64,000 nt of DNA. Origin: Acanthopleura granulata (lineage: Eukaryota; Mollusca; Polyplacophora; Chitonida; Chitonidae). The translations under genes and the position numbers were made by a program. Location of the stretch: NCBI GenBank assembly GCA_016165875.1, contig JABBOT010000003.1:36520672-36584671 (forward strand). Reading direction: 5' to 3'. Each line of letters starts with the position of its first letter. The stretch's first letter is position 1. The notes beneath the pieces are model-generated. The model did no database searches. It saw only the letters and a list, made by a program, of their open reading frames with translations, and was not told where the DNA came from. Shown here piece by piece: positions 1 through 12,200 of this stretch.

Positions 1-2
1 CT

Positions 3-731
3 GGGAAGTTCAGTTCCAGATGGAACTACCACAACTGTCTTGCGGCCCAGGACGGCAAGCGCGATTCTATGAAGAAGCCACCCAAAGCAGGCTCCTATTA
101 TAATTACAAGGGCTTTCACAGCATTGTACTCGTGGTAGTTGCAGATGCTGGGTATAAGCCCTTGTATGTTGATGTTGGGGCAGAGGGTGGTGCCTCAGAT
201 GGAGGAACATGGAAGAACTGCACATGATGCTGTAGAAGAGAACTGGAGTCGGACTGTCTGAACTAGCCCCGCTCCGTGATGATGACAAACCCATGCCGTA
301 TCATTTCTTAGGCGATGACGCGTTCGCACTCAGAACTTGGCTGGTGAAACCCTTCTCCCATCGATCAGAAATTATATGCAGGTTGTCTCGCGCCCGTCGT
401 GTCGTGGACAACGTATTTGGAATGTCTCACAGGTACTTATATATATTTCGATTTAAATGTGATGGCCTCTGGTGCATTTTCATTCCTCTTATGAGCAAGA
501 TAATGTTTCCACAAATTTATTACAGATGTTACATATTTTCATAATCTCATCTCAGGTTCCGATGTTTCTTGACAACGAAACAACAGCACCCCAAGACGAT
601 CATCATGTGCGCGTGTGTTGGAGGGCATGTAGTGTCTTCGCTGGCATGTTACGGTATGGCCAGGGCGTTTATATACGCACTAACGCGAGCATCGTCGTCG
701 CTCCTTGGTCGTGAACTATGCGCGAACAATG
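3..731 (+). pseudogene. Broken PIF/Harbinger (HARBI1-like) transposase, 3' part
   Basis: From base 3 the plus strand encodes a DDE_Tnp_4 / HARBI1-type nuclease core: a WNYHNCLAAQDGK block, then YYNYKGFHSIVLVVVADAGY, then VDVGAEGGASDGG. These are the family's two catalytic-Asp blocks (DGK and SDGG). The frame reaches a stop near 229. Homology resumes in another frame (LAPLRDDD, then YHFLGDDAF) and runs to SRARRVVDNVFGM, the block around the third acidic site. At least two frameshifts lie between about 220 and 265, so it cannot encode an active enzyme. A plausible intron follows: donor at 433 (AG|GTACTT), acceptor AG at 554-555. Joining across it gives MSHRFRCFLTT, which resembles the family's segment after VFG. 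The frame then runs to a TGA near 731. The N-terminal half would lie left of the window. Family assignment is from recognised motifs and is fairly sure; the intron is an inference. Confidence 0.8.
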
Positions 732-1240
732 CGTGAACACTTCGTGAGCAGTTCGTCCCATGCGCGAATGGTTCCTGACGTGCGCGAAGTATGCGTGAGC
801 TAGGCGTTTCATGATCACGTGAACAACACCCTAACGAACGCACGACCACTCTGTGACACGCTCGAATGCTCGAATGAACGAGGCGCGAACTGGCACGCCC
901 ACAACCTGGACAGTTCGTGAACATTGCGTGCCAATGCGGGGCATGACGTGTCAACGCGTATAGTGGAATGCATTGACACACATTGCCACACCTTCGGCAG
1001 TGTTCGAGCCGAGTTCGCGCAGTGTTCACGCATGGCTTAGGCAAGTGACACGCACATGGCACGAACATGGATGCGTGCCGAATTTTCGAACATTTCAAAA
1101 TTCTCTCTACGACATGGCACGAACGCCCGCGCCCTTCACACATTCCTCACACTCGTTCCCGAAGACTTTAATAATTGGCACGCCGTCATTGTGCGCGTCA
1201 TTGCGGGAACGAAAACCGTGCGAGTGTCACGGTAGCTAGA
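600..1240. other. CpG-rich block with repeated and inverted GTTCG/CGAAC words
   Basis: Base composition changes sharply here. CG dinucleotides are frequent, unlike the flanks, and variants of GCGTGAAC, TTCGTGAGC, GCGCGAA and GTTCG recur in both orientations. ATGCGTGAACACT near 728 recurs inverted near 1023-1035. The block directly follows the transposase fragment and ends where the CDC40-like copies begin. It may be the subterminal region of the same transposon, in which transposase-binding words are often repeated. No terminal inverted repeat or target duplication was identified. Long open frames on both strands here look like a by-product of composition, not genes. Confidence 0.55.
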
Positions 1241-1324
1241 CTTACAAAAGCAAATTTAATTTTATCCGATGTTTTAGCCGAAGTCTTTTTCTTTCCAAAA
1301 ACTGATAGGTACTTTTAGACTTAC

Positions 1325-1426
1325 ACAAACTATCCTTTCAGTTCATGTTACAACCACAGTCCTTATCTGGGTTAAATTTGACATAGGATGGTACTCTTCT
1401 GCCGATGAAGGTTGATATATATTCCT
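1325..1426 (-). pseudogene. Decayed copy 1 of CDC40 exon 9 (WD repeat 3)
   Basis: The minus strand aligns with CDC40 exon 9 (10014-10129). It keeps an AG acceptor and a GTAAG donor and translates as EYISTFIGRRVPSYVKFNP. It is 102 bp against 116 bp in the parent. The loss falls after PDKD, shifts the frame and leads to a stop. The flanking bases also resemble the flanks of the second copy at 1960-2075. It is not part of the CDC40 gene, which ends at 6294; it lies downstream in the same orientation. Confidence 0.85.
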
Positions 1427-1519
1427 CTGATGTTTTCATATACATGTGTATTTTGACTGCCATTGAAGCAGAGCTACCATCTGTGAGCTCAACACGCACT
1501 GATGCAGTTCAAAAATTAT

Positions 1520-1622
1520 GCTGAGTCATAAATCCTTTGTTTTGAATAACAAATGTGATTGTGTTCATTGCTCCCAGATGTCTGTCATACTCCTGTACCA
1601 CTTCCCCTAATCTTGGGTCCCA
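1520..1622 (-). pseudogene. Decayed copy 1 of CDC40 exon 10 (WD repeat 4)
   Basis: The minus strand reads [20 protein letters not shown] and continues TITF after an intact TTTAG acceptor, matching CDC40 exon 10 (9630-9763). The match fades after about 30 residues; the end of the exon is missing or unrecognisable and a stop follows. The 1630-1940 interval next to it aligns in blocks with CDC40 intron 9, for example GATCAAGGG, TTTAGCAAC and TTATCTCCCTT. The duplication was therefore genomic, not a retrocopy. Confidence 0.85.
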
Positions 1623-1959
1623 CTAAATGATAATAATAAATAAAACAACACACACGCGCGCGCGTTATCAAAGTGTACATACATCAGATCAAGGGCAGTA
1701 ACTCAGAGCAGTGCAGCTTTAGCAACTGACTGTATTTATCTCCCTTTGACCACTTACTTGTTGGATGCAGTCGTTGGAAAAGATTTTGCTATGTGTCAAC
1801 ACAGACAGAAGGATGACGTTTGGTAGATATTGTTTCTAATTGTACATTTTATTCCACGAACAGACAGTTACTGCTAGAAAGACACAAATGATCTTTTAAT
1901 CTGGTGTTTCACCCAAAGACATTTCCTTTGTAAGAACTGATAATTACTTTTAAACTCAC

Positions 1960-2075
1960 GCTAAGAGTCTTTTTAATAGATGCTCTAGCCACAAACAAGT
2001 GCTAATTGTCCTTATCTGGATTAAATTTGACACCGTCTAGTAAACTTCTGCCGGTGAAGCTTATATAACATTCCC
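1960..2075 (-). pseudogene. Decayed copy 2 of CDC40 exon 9 (WD repeat 3)
   Basis: This is a full-length 116-bp copy of CDC40 exon 9 on the minus strand, the same length as the parent. It keeps recognisable VKFNPDKD and HLFVA segments. An in-frame TAG falls between those segments. The acceptor reads CAC where the parent has CAG, so the splice site is lost. It shares DNA changes with the copy at 1325-1426, such as CCAGATAAGGA for CCTGATGAGGA, which suggests the two copies arose from each other after the first duplication. Confidence 0.85.
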
Positions 2076-2829
2076 GTGATTTCTTCATATATGCCTTGAA
2101 GGCTCGTTAAGGCAGAGCTATGTCAGCGGTATTTCTGACATGTGCACGTGTTATTTTAAAGCCTGGCGCTACTGCGATACATCACAATACAGATACGAGC
2201 TACTGGTCAGAAAACTAGTCCATCTCAAGAAAATGCATGTCTTTACGTCATTCTTTCAGTTCTGTGTTGATTTCATCGATTCTAGTTCCTTTTTTATTAA
2301 TTGTGCTTTTTATTGTTTTGATGTTCAAAACGTTCCTGTTGTGGTGTATATTGAATATTCACAATATAATTCAATTTTTTTTTTACTTTAAATCTAATTT
2401 CGTTTTATTATAGATGACAATTAACATTGTCCATTATAGCTTATAGCAAAATGTCTCTCTCTTTTTTTTTTTTTTTTTTTTACAAATTGCATGTTTTATA
2501 CAAAAAACAAAACAAAAAAGTTACCCTCAAGTATCAGTTACCCTATTTCTCACCTTCTAGACGGTCTTCTTAACAACAGTCCAAGTTGCGTTGGTAGTGT
2601 TGAATTTAAGTTCTTGTAGCTGTGTCGATAACGAAATATTTGTTCTTGTACCATTGCAAGTTCAAACTTTCCCTCTTCTTTCGTTTCTTCGGATTAAATG
2701 GCTAAGCTTGTCACTTATGCTAATCACTGCAGAGGCCAAATAAAATAAAAAAAAAAAAAAAATTCAGTGTGGAAGCTTGTCACAAGACAGAATTCAGTAT
2801 TCTACATCTGCTACTGTCAGTCTACTAAG

Positions 2830-2958
2830 GCAGTTGAACACAATTTTATCACGGGGTGTTGTCACAAATCTCGTGTTTTGATCATCAAATGTGATCGTGT
2901 TCATTGCTCACAGATGTCTGTCATATTCTTGTACCACTTCCCCCGGTCTTGTGTTCCA
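2830..2958 (-). pseudogene. Decayed copy 2 of CDC40 exon 10 (WD repeat 4)
   Basis: On the minus strand, after an intact TTTAG acceptor, the frame reads [11 protein letters not shown], then a TGA where the parent has GGA (Gly), then AMNTITFDDQN and RFVTT. The premature stop alone shows it is not a working WD repeat. Both exon-10 copies read AMN where the parent reads AVN, supporting their common origin. Unrelated or unrecognised DNA at 2100-2830 separates it from the exon-9 copy. Confidence 0.85.
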
Positions 2959-3499
2959 CTAAATAACCCAAAACAAAAATTTTACACCAAGGGCCCCTTG
3001 AAAGCGCATCCTGCATTGTGGATACATGCCAGAAACTGGTGACCTTGTGTGTTCGTGCCTGACATCACACCAGGAAAAGTGGAAATGCCAGATCAATTCT
3101 CCTTCCACACTGTCTGAAGACAGGTACCATATGGTTTTAATACACTGCAATTTTCTTTACAATTTAGAAAAGCAATTCAGACTATCTTAACCCTCTTCGT
3201 TTCACCTTTGTTTTTAAGACAGTGGCTGTGACACCAAAGCCCTACTAAATATCATTTCAAATTTTGACTGAAGTCAGGAATGGTTTTTGAGGAATTGCCC
3301 AAGGTCCAACAAGGGTTTATATAACATCTCAGGTTTGGACAACAGTTCAAAATGACACAGTGGAATCGGTACTTGATGCCACAAAACAATGATGAATATG
3401 CAAACTACTTTTTAAGTCCTATTAGTTTATTTACGCTATGTACAATGTAAAGAAAAAAAAAAGTACCACAGGTGTATATACAATAATGAAGTGACTTCA

Positions 3500-3584
3500 G
3501 TGGAAATATGTGTTCCTGTTATAATTACATGTATATTGGCTAAAAAGAGAAGATAAGGTGTTCCAGATATTAAAGGAATTAGGG
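3500..3584 (+). mobile_element. Right-end fragment of TA-flanked MITE
   Basis: The segment matches the right end of the element at 24265-24479, including TTACATGTATATTGGC and the terminal GGAATTAGGG followed by TA. The left terminus was not found, so the copy is truncated. Confidence 0.6.
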
Positions 3585-3749
3585 TATCTCATCTTGAAGC
3601 AATTTCAAGTACTGGATGGGATGATTAATGAGCAAATCACAAACATTAGCAAACAATATCTGATTTTGAACTTCAGTGTACATGTTCAGGTGTTCAAAAT
3701 CTGTCCTCCAGTTGATCTACCTAAAGATCTGCTAGGGTAAAGAATACAT

Positions 3750-4012
3750 AAATTTAATTATTTGATTGGTGTTCAATGCCGTACTAAAGAATATTTCACT
3801 TACACCTTGGAGGCCAGGATTATGGTGGGAGGAAAGCGGACCGAGACCGGAGGAAAACCCAAGACCATCTGCACGATGCTGGCAGACCTTCCCCACGTAT
3901 GACCAGAGAGGAAGCCAGCCTAGGCTGGTCTTGACAGCGATCACATTGGAGAGAGGCACTGAGGTCATTATGCTGCACTAGCATGCTAACCCCCTCAGCT
4001 GCGGAGTCCCCA
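3750..4012 (-). mobile_element. tRNA-headed SINE (V-SINE-like), minus orientation
   Basis: The low-coordinate end is the tail (TTTGATTGGTGTT), followed by AATATTTCACTTA, the core ATTATGGTGGGAGGAAA, and a degenerate tRNA-like head with CTTGACAG in the B-box region and AGCATGCTAACC near 4000. It is one of about 18 related copies in the window. Confidence 0.8.
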
Positions 4013-4815
4013 AAGAATGCAAAAAGTAAGGAGTCCTCTAAACAAATTTTCAAAGCCAACTTGCTAGACACAGAAAAATAAAAAAATGTAAACACGTTTC
4101 TCTGATGAACTTGATATAAATGCCTGTCTAACCTGTAACAGATGACATGAGAGGACTTGAAATTCGGAACTTCTGGCTGAAGTGTTACATTTTGATAAAC
4201 CCTCTCAAATGAATTTCTAAAAACAGAAACAAAGCAACAAGTGCAAAGCATCAGATTTGTAGAATCAGCAACAGTTCCTGATCAGATGCACTTCACTACC
4301 AAGTCTCAGTGAACAATGATAAGGGATAAGGGATTACTGATGATGACAATTTGAATTTGCTCTGGCATAACTGTTTCTAATATCCAGCAATTTAATTCCC
4401 GACTTTCCATAAAATGAAATCTAGTTCCTGTTCTTGAGAAAAGTTTAAAGTCCACTGGAGCATTCGTTTTATAGTCACAGTTTCAGCTGAATACAAATTT
4501 ACATGCAACAGAGACAGCTAGGTTCTTTCATAACAAACTGTAAATGACCTAAAATTTCGTAAAAAAAAATGCATTTTTTGAGATAAATCAATGTCATAAA
4601 ATATTACTTTTGGTTCTGAAACTTACATTTTTCCAATAAAGTATCATCCTACCTTCCACACAAACCTCAAAACATCTTCCTACAATCAATAGAACTCCCA
4701 GAATCTGGAAACTTTGGAACTTTGGACAAAATTTTAGGTCATTCAGGGTATATATATGTATATAGCACCTGGCTTTAAACTAACATGTTCAGAAGACACA
4801 TATATTCACATGGCA

Positions 4816-4856
4816 TATATATATATATATATATAAATGTGTGTGTGTGTGTGTTT
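4816..4856. repeat. (AT)n/(GT)n microsatellite
   Basis: An uninterrupted TATA run passes into a GT run. Intergenic, downstream of CDC40. Confidence 0.95.
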
Positions 4857-5961
4857 TGCAAGATTACAGTTGTGAGCATGACGACAAAAGCATGAATCAG
4901 TACTATACTGGCATGTGCTCATGATGACATGTAGCTGTACCATCTCTAAGAGCTGTACTGTTCTTGATGACACATTGCAAAACTCAGTATGCTTAATCTT
5001 CAATGCTTTGTTCCTGACTGATTCACATACTCAAGAACTATTCAAGTTCTACAATGGTGGCCAGTGTTACAGGAAGAGGGAACCAGAATATTCAGGAAAA
5101 GACCACCGATCTTTGGCCAGTTACTGATGAACCTTCCCACGTGGGACACATATATATGCACATCTCACTGTTGGAAGACAAGTGGCCTCCACAAACATTG
5201 CACTACACTGAATGTTTATTGTTGCCAAGGCCATTTTAAAGACACTATACTGGATACCCAAATTCTTCACCCTATTCAACCACCTCTGCAACCAATATGT
5301 TGAAACATTCTGAGAGAACTATGGGGTGTGGAGAAATAATTTGCACGGTTTTACGTAGCTCACATCTTTAATCACACAAACAAATCATTTTTAGCATCAT
5401 CTTCATAATCATTACATCCATAAATTCCACTGAAAAAAGTGCTGTAGTGGTTGAAAAGGTTGAAGATTTACATTAATTATTGCAAATTTTCAGTTTAATC
5501 AGTTTAAACTGAACCATACGTATTTTCCCCCAACAGCTGACTTAAGCACTTTCAGACAACATCACCCTCGGTATCTTGCGATTTTTTGCTCTCAAGCAAT
5601 AATTAACTTAACAAATTGTTCCATTTTGACCAGAACAATGAAAGCTAGTACATGCACAAAAAGCAATGAGTATTGCTACATCATGTAGAAGCCTGCTCGG
5701 CAAACTTCATGCGAAAAAAAGACGCTTGCATTTCCTTCCATTCTCGATGAAAGCAACTGTGACATCACGACGCCACAGAAAGATTGAACATACGTAACTG
5801 ATGTTTGCATCATTCAATTGACGTTTTTCAACAATATTAACGTCAGATGCATGTTCTTAAGGAGAATTCGGAAAACTGACCTCCTTAAAGTTGAATATTC
5901 ATGAGTTTAGGCATATTTGTCGTCAGATACTTACCTCAAAGCCAACAGTAAGCAAAGCTAC

Positions 5962-5967
5962 TTTATT
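5962..5967 (-). terminator. Probable CDC40 polyadenylation signal
   Basis: AATAAA on the minus strand, 327 bp beyond the CDC40 stop codon at 6294-6296. It would give a 3' UTR of roughly 350 bases. No cDNA evidence is available. Confidence 0.6.
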
Positions 5968-6293
5968 AACTCAAGGTACATACAGGTCACGATATAGAAA
6001 TTCTTTGGTACAGTCTCTTTAAACAGTAACCGTGGCTCAGTTTATAAAATCCCTGAGCAGGGCCTTGATTCAGGGTAAAAGAGCCCCATGGTTTGGAATT
6101 GCGGACCTTAGTCACGGCGCGAAATTCCACTCCACACTTGCTCCAGGAAATCAAAATGTATACATACTGTGACATACAGTACATAATAAGACCAGGTGTG
6201 TAAATCATACTGCTGGTAACACATATGGTATTTTCCAACATGTCACAGTATTTTGACCACTCCATGCAGGTCAAGGCCTGGCCAGTGCGACAC

Positions 6294-9200
6294 TCAGTCC
6301 CAGTACTTGATGACACCATCCCAACCGCACGTGGCTACTTTAGATGTCTCGTGGGGATGCCACAGTACACCGATACACACATCATCATGAGCCTTGAATT
6401 TGGTGTACAGTTTTGTGGTTTTCCAGTCCCAGACGTACAGCTTTCCATCAGCATCACCAGAGATGATGTAACTGAAACAGATGCAAAATGGTGGATGATA
6501 TCTACTATGCCCATGTCCAACAAGTCCATTATGGCCGATGACAAAACATGTCTGTTACGACAGATAACAAAACATATTTATTACAGCAGATGACAAAACA
6601 TGTCTGTTACGACAGATGACAAAACATGTTTTTTACAGCAGATGACAAACATGTTTATTATGGCAGATGACAAAACATGTTTATTACAGCAGATGACAAA
6701 CCATGTCTACTATGGCACCTGACGCAATATGTCACTACAGTAGATGACAAAATGTGTCTATTACAAGGCACATGACAACACGTCTATTACTGCACATGAC
6801 GAAACATGTCCACAATGGATAATTCCGAAACATGTCCAAAATTGCACACTAGAAACCATTCTGTAGGGGAAAATGAAAATACCTTTACATTACGGCAGAT
6901 TATATTCACTATAAAATTCTACAAATAAATCTAAAAACAGTGTCATAAAAGTGCAAGAAAATACACGCGATCGGAGCCAGAATGATAAGGAATTATCTGT
7001 CAAACAAATGGCGTGTCAAAGATTCACTTCCTTACCTCATATCTGGAGAGAAATCCACTGTGCAGGCATATCCAGCCACCTGCAACGAGACAATGCAGTG
7101 TTACAAAGGCTCCTGTTACCATGTCAAAAATGAATATCTGACTGTGGATGAACAGATGAAAGAAAGTCACTGGTCACCCTTATTTTCTGGGACCAGTTAA
7201 TAAATGTGGGACAACTTTTGTTGGTTTCTTGTTTTCAGTACGTTAGCGCACATAATATTACTTATTTATTTGATTGGGGTTTATGTTGTTCTCAAGAATA
7301 TTTCACTTTTAAAATGGTGACTAGCATTATGGTGGGCGGAAAGAGTCCTGCAGTTTGTTGGCAGCTTCCATGTACAACCACAAAGGAAGCTAGAATGAGC
7401 CGGACTCACAGCAACTTCATTGGTGAGAGGGTCATCACGCTGTGCTAGCACACCAAGCCTCACAGCCACGGAAGCTCCCACATAATACTAAGTCTGATTA
7501 ATATAACAATTTTAATGAAAGAATAATTGATATACATGATGTGTGTTAACATCTTCCTTCATTTTTGCAAAGTGACAACATATACTAAAATATTCACAAT
7601 AAAGTCATACATTACGTGTCTAAGACCAAGGCTGTACAATTAGAGGCTGTGAAGAGAAATACAGCAGAACGCTGACAAGATGCTTACATTGTCCAATTTG
7701 TCATAATGATTACATCATGTTGTATCTTGCAGCAAGCTAATTTCCTGGCCTTGGGCAAATTTCCAGTCACTGCTTTCAAAGTTCAATGTTATTTAACACA
7801 GATAAACGATGTCAGAAAATGGGACATCAGTTGCTTTTAGTTTCTGTGTTTTTACTTACCATGTGACCTGTGAATCGTTTTTTCCTCATGAACTTGAATC
7901 TGTTGAGGACGTTGAATATGCAGATTTGGTTATCCATGGACTGACAAGCCAGCCACTTTCCTGCGTAAAATAGATAATGTCGCATGTGTGGTGAAGTGAG
8001 TGATTACCGTTTGAGTAGGCTTTACTGTGATGAAATCGCACACTTCATGACAAACGAGTTTTAAAAACAAGGAATTTCTCATACACCACTCATAAAAACA
8101 GGTATTTCAGAATGTCAACCAAAATACCACCACGCGTCTGAAGTTATTCCTGACAATGTGCTGAATAAAGAGTAATACAGAATAATATTATGTGCTGCCT
8201 CATCATCACATAAACTGAATTACGTTCTCTTTACCAAATGTCCTTCCTTTTTAAACTCTTGCATTTACGTAAACCACAAAATCAGAATAGTTTTTTCATG
8301 GCTGGTTATAATATTCTTCAATCGGTTCAATTTGTACCACATTTTTCTAATCTCTGCTCCTTTTCTTGCAAAAAACTGGTATGCACCTTTTGAAGTTTTT
8401 ATGAAATGAACATGTATCAACCATACCATTGTGGGAGAGTGTGACAGCTGGCATGGAGTGCATACTGGGGTCAGCGATGTACTTGAAGTCAACTGGTATG
8501 TCCCTGAAACAGAAAAGCAGTATGTTTTACAGCATAACTGCTTTAGGAAAAGTAAAATAAATAACAAAGAAAACTGTTAAACTTCTCTCCTCAAAATTTA
8601 CTCATTCATCAGAAATGATGATAGCTAATGTTGGATTCTAACTTGTTTAAAAACGAAGCGATGGTTGTTTTGGTGTGGTCTAGTCTGTATGTATTATTAT
8701 TCAAAAATGGCTGCCTTTAAAAAAGAAAACACCAAATGCTAAGTGAGGAGGCCACAAGGCTATCTACAATGACAACACACACATATGCAGAGATAAAATT
8801 TATATGCATGATTAAAACATCTTTGCCTGAAATAAAAAATAACCTTTCTTATCGACCAGTCAAGTTTAATTATTTTAACTGTCAGGCACATTTGTTCAAA
8901 TCACATACAATTTCACCAACATGGTGGATACGTATAAAACCATGTCATGCCATGCATATCTCTTCATAACTCTGTTTTCCTTTATTTATATTTATATTGA
9001 TGTTACAGGCCTGTATATAACTTTGTGAGATGTGGCTGGCACATTTCGAAACCTGTTTAACATGTTGAATATTCCCTGTGTTATCCACATGTGAAGTTTG
9101 TCAGGCACCACTTAGTCTGTACCTGATAAGAGGGGATTTCTTGTCTGACAATGTCCTTGTCAGGCTGCTTACTTGCAGGCTTGGTGTTAAATGCCATGCT

Positions 9201-12200
9201 CAATAATATTTTATTTATACCAGGGCATTCAAATTTATGATTGGAGGAAACTGAAATGTTGGCAATAAAACCTCTTCTGCAGGTATCAGCCCTTACACGG
9301 GAACTCATGGCAGTCAAACGTCTGAAGCTCCTTAAGACAATCAGACAATACCTAACCCTATATTCAAATTACATCAGCAATCACCTGTTCTCACAAAATC
9401 TGCTCCTTTTTGTTTCTAAAATTTTCAACAAAAAAGTCTGGAATCAGCCTACTGGAGGAAAATTCAAATGCCTGTTGACAAATCGGCTTTGATTTCAAGC
9501 CTGCAACCTTATTGGTCAAGGATAGCTGTGATAAATACAATTTTTTACCTAAATGAGCAGATTCAATATACACAGCCTCGACATTAGTTAATTCAGCCAA
9601 CAAAACAAGCTACTCCATTTTGACCTTACCATTCCCATACCCTCAAACTCTTATCGTCTGACGTTGTGACGAATCTCCTGTTTTGGTCGACAAATGTGAT
9701 CGTGTTCACGGCTCCCAGATGTCGGTCGTATTCCTGTACCACTTCCCCTGACCTTGTGTCCCACTAAATCAACAAGAAACAGACACCTGCATTAAATCTG
9801 CACATCTGGGATCAAGGGGAATAACGCAATGTACAGTTTTAGCAACATTAATGCAATTTAACTGGCTTATCTCCCTTCAAGCATTATTTTTTCAGTTACT
9901 GTCAGAAAAGCTTGTTGTTTCTGCAAAACTTGTGGATTAACACATTTCGTAGATTACGTTCTTACATAATAAATTTTTATCACATCTCAACAGATCTGTA
10001 GACCTTAACTTACACAAACTATCTTTTTATCTGATGTGCCAGCCACAAACAAATGCTGCTTATCCTCATCAGGGTTAAATTTGACACAGTATGGTACTTT
10101 CCTACTGGTGAATCTTGATATGCATTCCCCTGAAATGGAAAGAATCATAATCAATCTGGTGATTTAACGTAAATGATTGTTTGAGAGAATTAATCTTAAG
10201 AGATAAACATAATAGTGCATATCACATTTACTATGGAGTGCAAGTGACTGATTTGCCTTTTGATTTATTTATTTATTTATTTGATTGATGATTTACGCCA
10301 TACTCAAGAATATTTCACTTATACCATGGCAGCCAGCATTATGGTGGGAGGAAACCGGGCAGAGCCTGGAGGAAACCCACAACCATCCGCAGGCTGCTGG
10401 CAGACCTTCCCACGTACGGCCGGAGAGGAAGCCAGCATGAGCTGGACTTGAACTCATGGCGACCTCATTGGTGAGAGGCTTCGGATCATTGTTCTGCGAT
10501 AGCACGCTAGCCGACTGAGCCACGGAGGCTCCGATTCGCCTTTTGGGCACCACACATATTGAACAATACGTCTGATTGGACGCATATTTGTTTTAACAGT
10601 AGCCTGTACTGAAAATCTGCATTTAAAAATTGTAACATTGCTGTTGTTTCATACATTTCTTTCTTGACACAAACACGTCAACATGATTTTGGCAGCAGAC
10701 TTGTGTGTGGGGGAATCAGCCCAAGTCACAGTGCCTTTGTCCTGCTCATCTGTCTACCAAGTCACAAGTTACGTGTGTAAATAATTCGCTTTCAGAGATT
10801 ACAAAGAAGAATCCATCTGTAAGCAATAATTCATAATTGGTGTTTTCATCTTGTGTCTTATAGGTGTTTCATGCTGTGTTTTATTGGTGTTTTATGAGTA
10901 TATTCATGCTGTGTATTATTGGCGTTTTTATTAGTATTTTCATGCTGTGTATTATTGGTGTTTTCATGCTGTGTATTATTGGTGTTTTATTAGTATTTTC
11001 ATGCTATGTATTATTGGTGTTTTCATGCTGTGTATTATAGGTGTTTTCATGCTGTGTATTATTGGTGTATTATTGGTGTTTTATTAGTATTTTCATGCTG
11101 TTTATTACTGGTGTTTTATTAGTATTTTCATGCTGTGTATTATTGATGTTTTATTAGTATTTTCATGCTGTGTTTTATTGGTGTTTTATGCTATGTTTTA
11201 TTTGTGTTTCATGCAGCTCACTTCTGCCATGGTGATCAGCTGTGGAGAATACCATGGTACCTCACAACAGCTTTTTCTAGCCCCTTTCTCACCGTGGTAA
11301 CCACAATGAGAAATATCGAGTTTCCAACAAAATTTTGTACTGAGTTTTCATGAAATAAATTCACTTTTTTGATACGTTGGTGACGAAATAATACTGAGTT
11401 CTCTGATATGTTCAAATTGAGTTTCTACAAAGAAATTGATTAGAAAAACCACTGCTCACACACAAGCAGGAATTGAAAGTGTGACATCATAACATCATCC
11501 TGAGTTGTCCATAAAACACTCCCACAGTCAGTTCAGCCAGCAAAATAAAGACTTGCTAAATACCTGTTTCTGTATCCCATAATTTACAATATCTGTCATA
11601 GCCACAGCTGAGGAACTGCTTGCCATCATTGTTGAAACTGACATCTCTGACAGCCTGTTTGTGGCCCAGATATGTGCGGACACATCGCCTATCCTTGTAC
11701 ACTTCCCAGATCTGCATGACAATCAAAACATGACAATTTATAGGAAAAATAGCTAACAAATCCAGAAATGCTTACAGTCTCTGGAAATTCACAGTAAAAA
11801 TAGTGGACACTTTCAAGATCAACACAAAAACCTTTGGAAAATACTGAAAATCTACGAATCTAACTGAAACTGACATTCCGGCTTAGTCTCAAACAAGGTC
11901 GCTTCGTGGAAGTTCCACCGTAAAAGATATGACATTTGGAACATTTCTGAAGCAAACATGATTGTAGTTGCTCAAGAAAACACTGACCTTTATTTTGGAG
12001 TCCATACTACAAGAGAGGAGTAGATGTGCAGACTTTGGGAACCAGCGTATGGCTGCCACGCCCTTGGTGTGCCCTGACCAGGTGTGGATGAGTTTCTTGG
12101 GAAGGAAGCATTTCTCAGGGGGATCCTCAGATTTCAGGTTAACACCAACATCCTGAGGAATGTGCAGGAATGATCTCCCTTGGTAATCGTAGGCATCTTT

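Noticed and set aside
649..1239. Open frames of 72-164 codons in the CpG-rich block
   Set aside because: High CG content removes stops. The peptides are composition-driven, show no domain, and occur on both strands at once.
1325..2958. A second, functional CDC40 gene
   Set aside because: Only two exons are represented, with stops in three copies, a lost acceptor and missing flanking exons.
10262..10533. Possible functional tRNA gene in the SINE head
   Set aside because: The A- and B-box-like words are followed by the SINE core instead of closing an acceptor stem, so this is a tRNA-derived SINE and not a tRNA gene.
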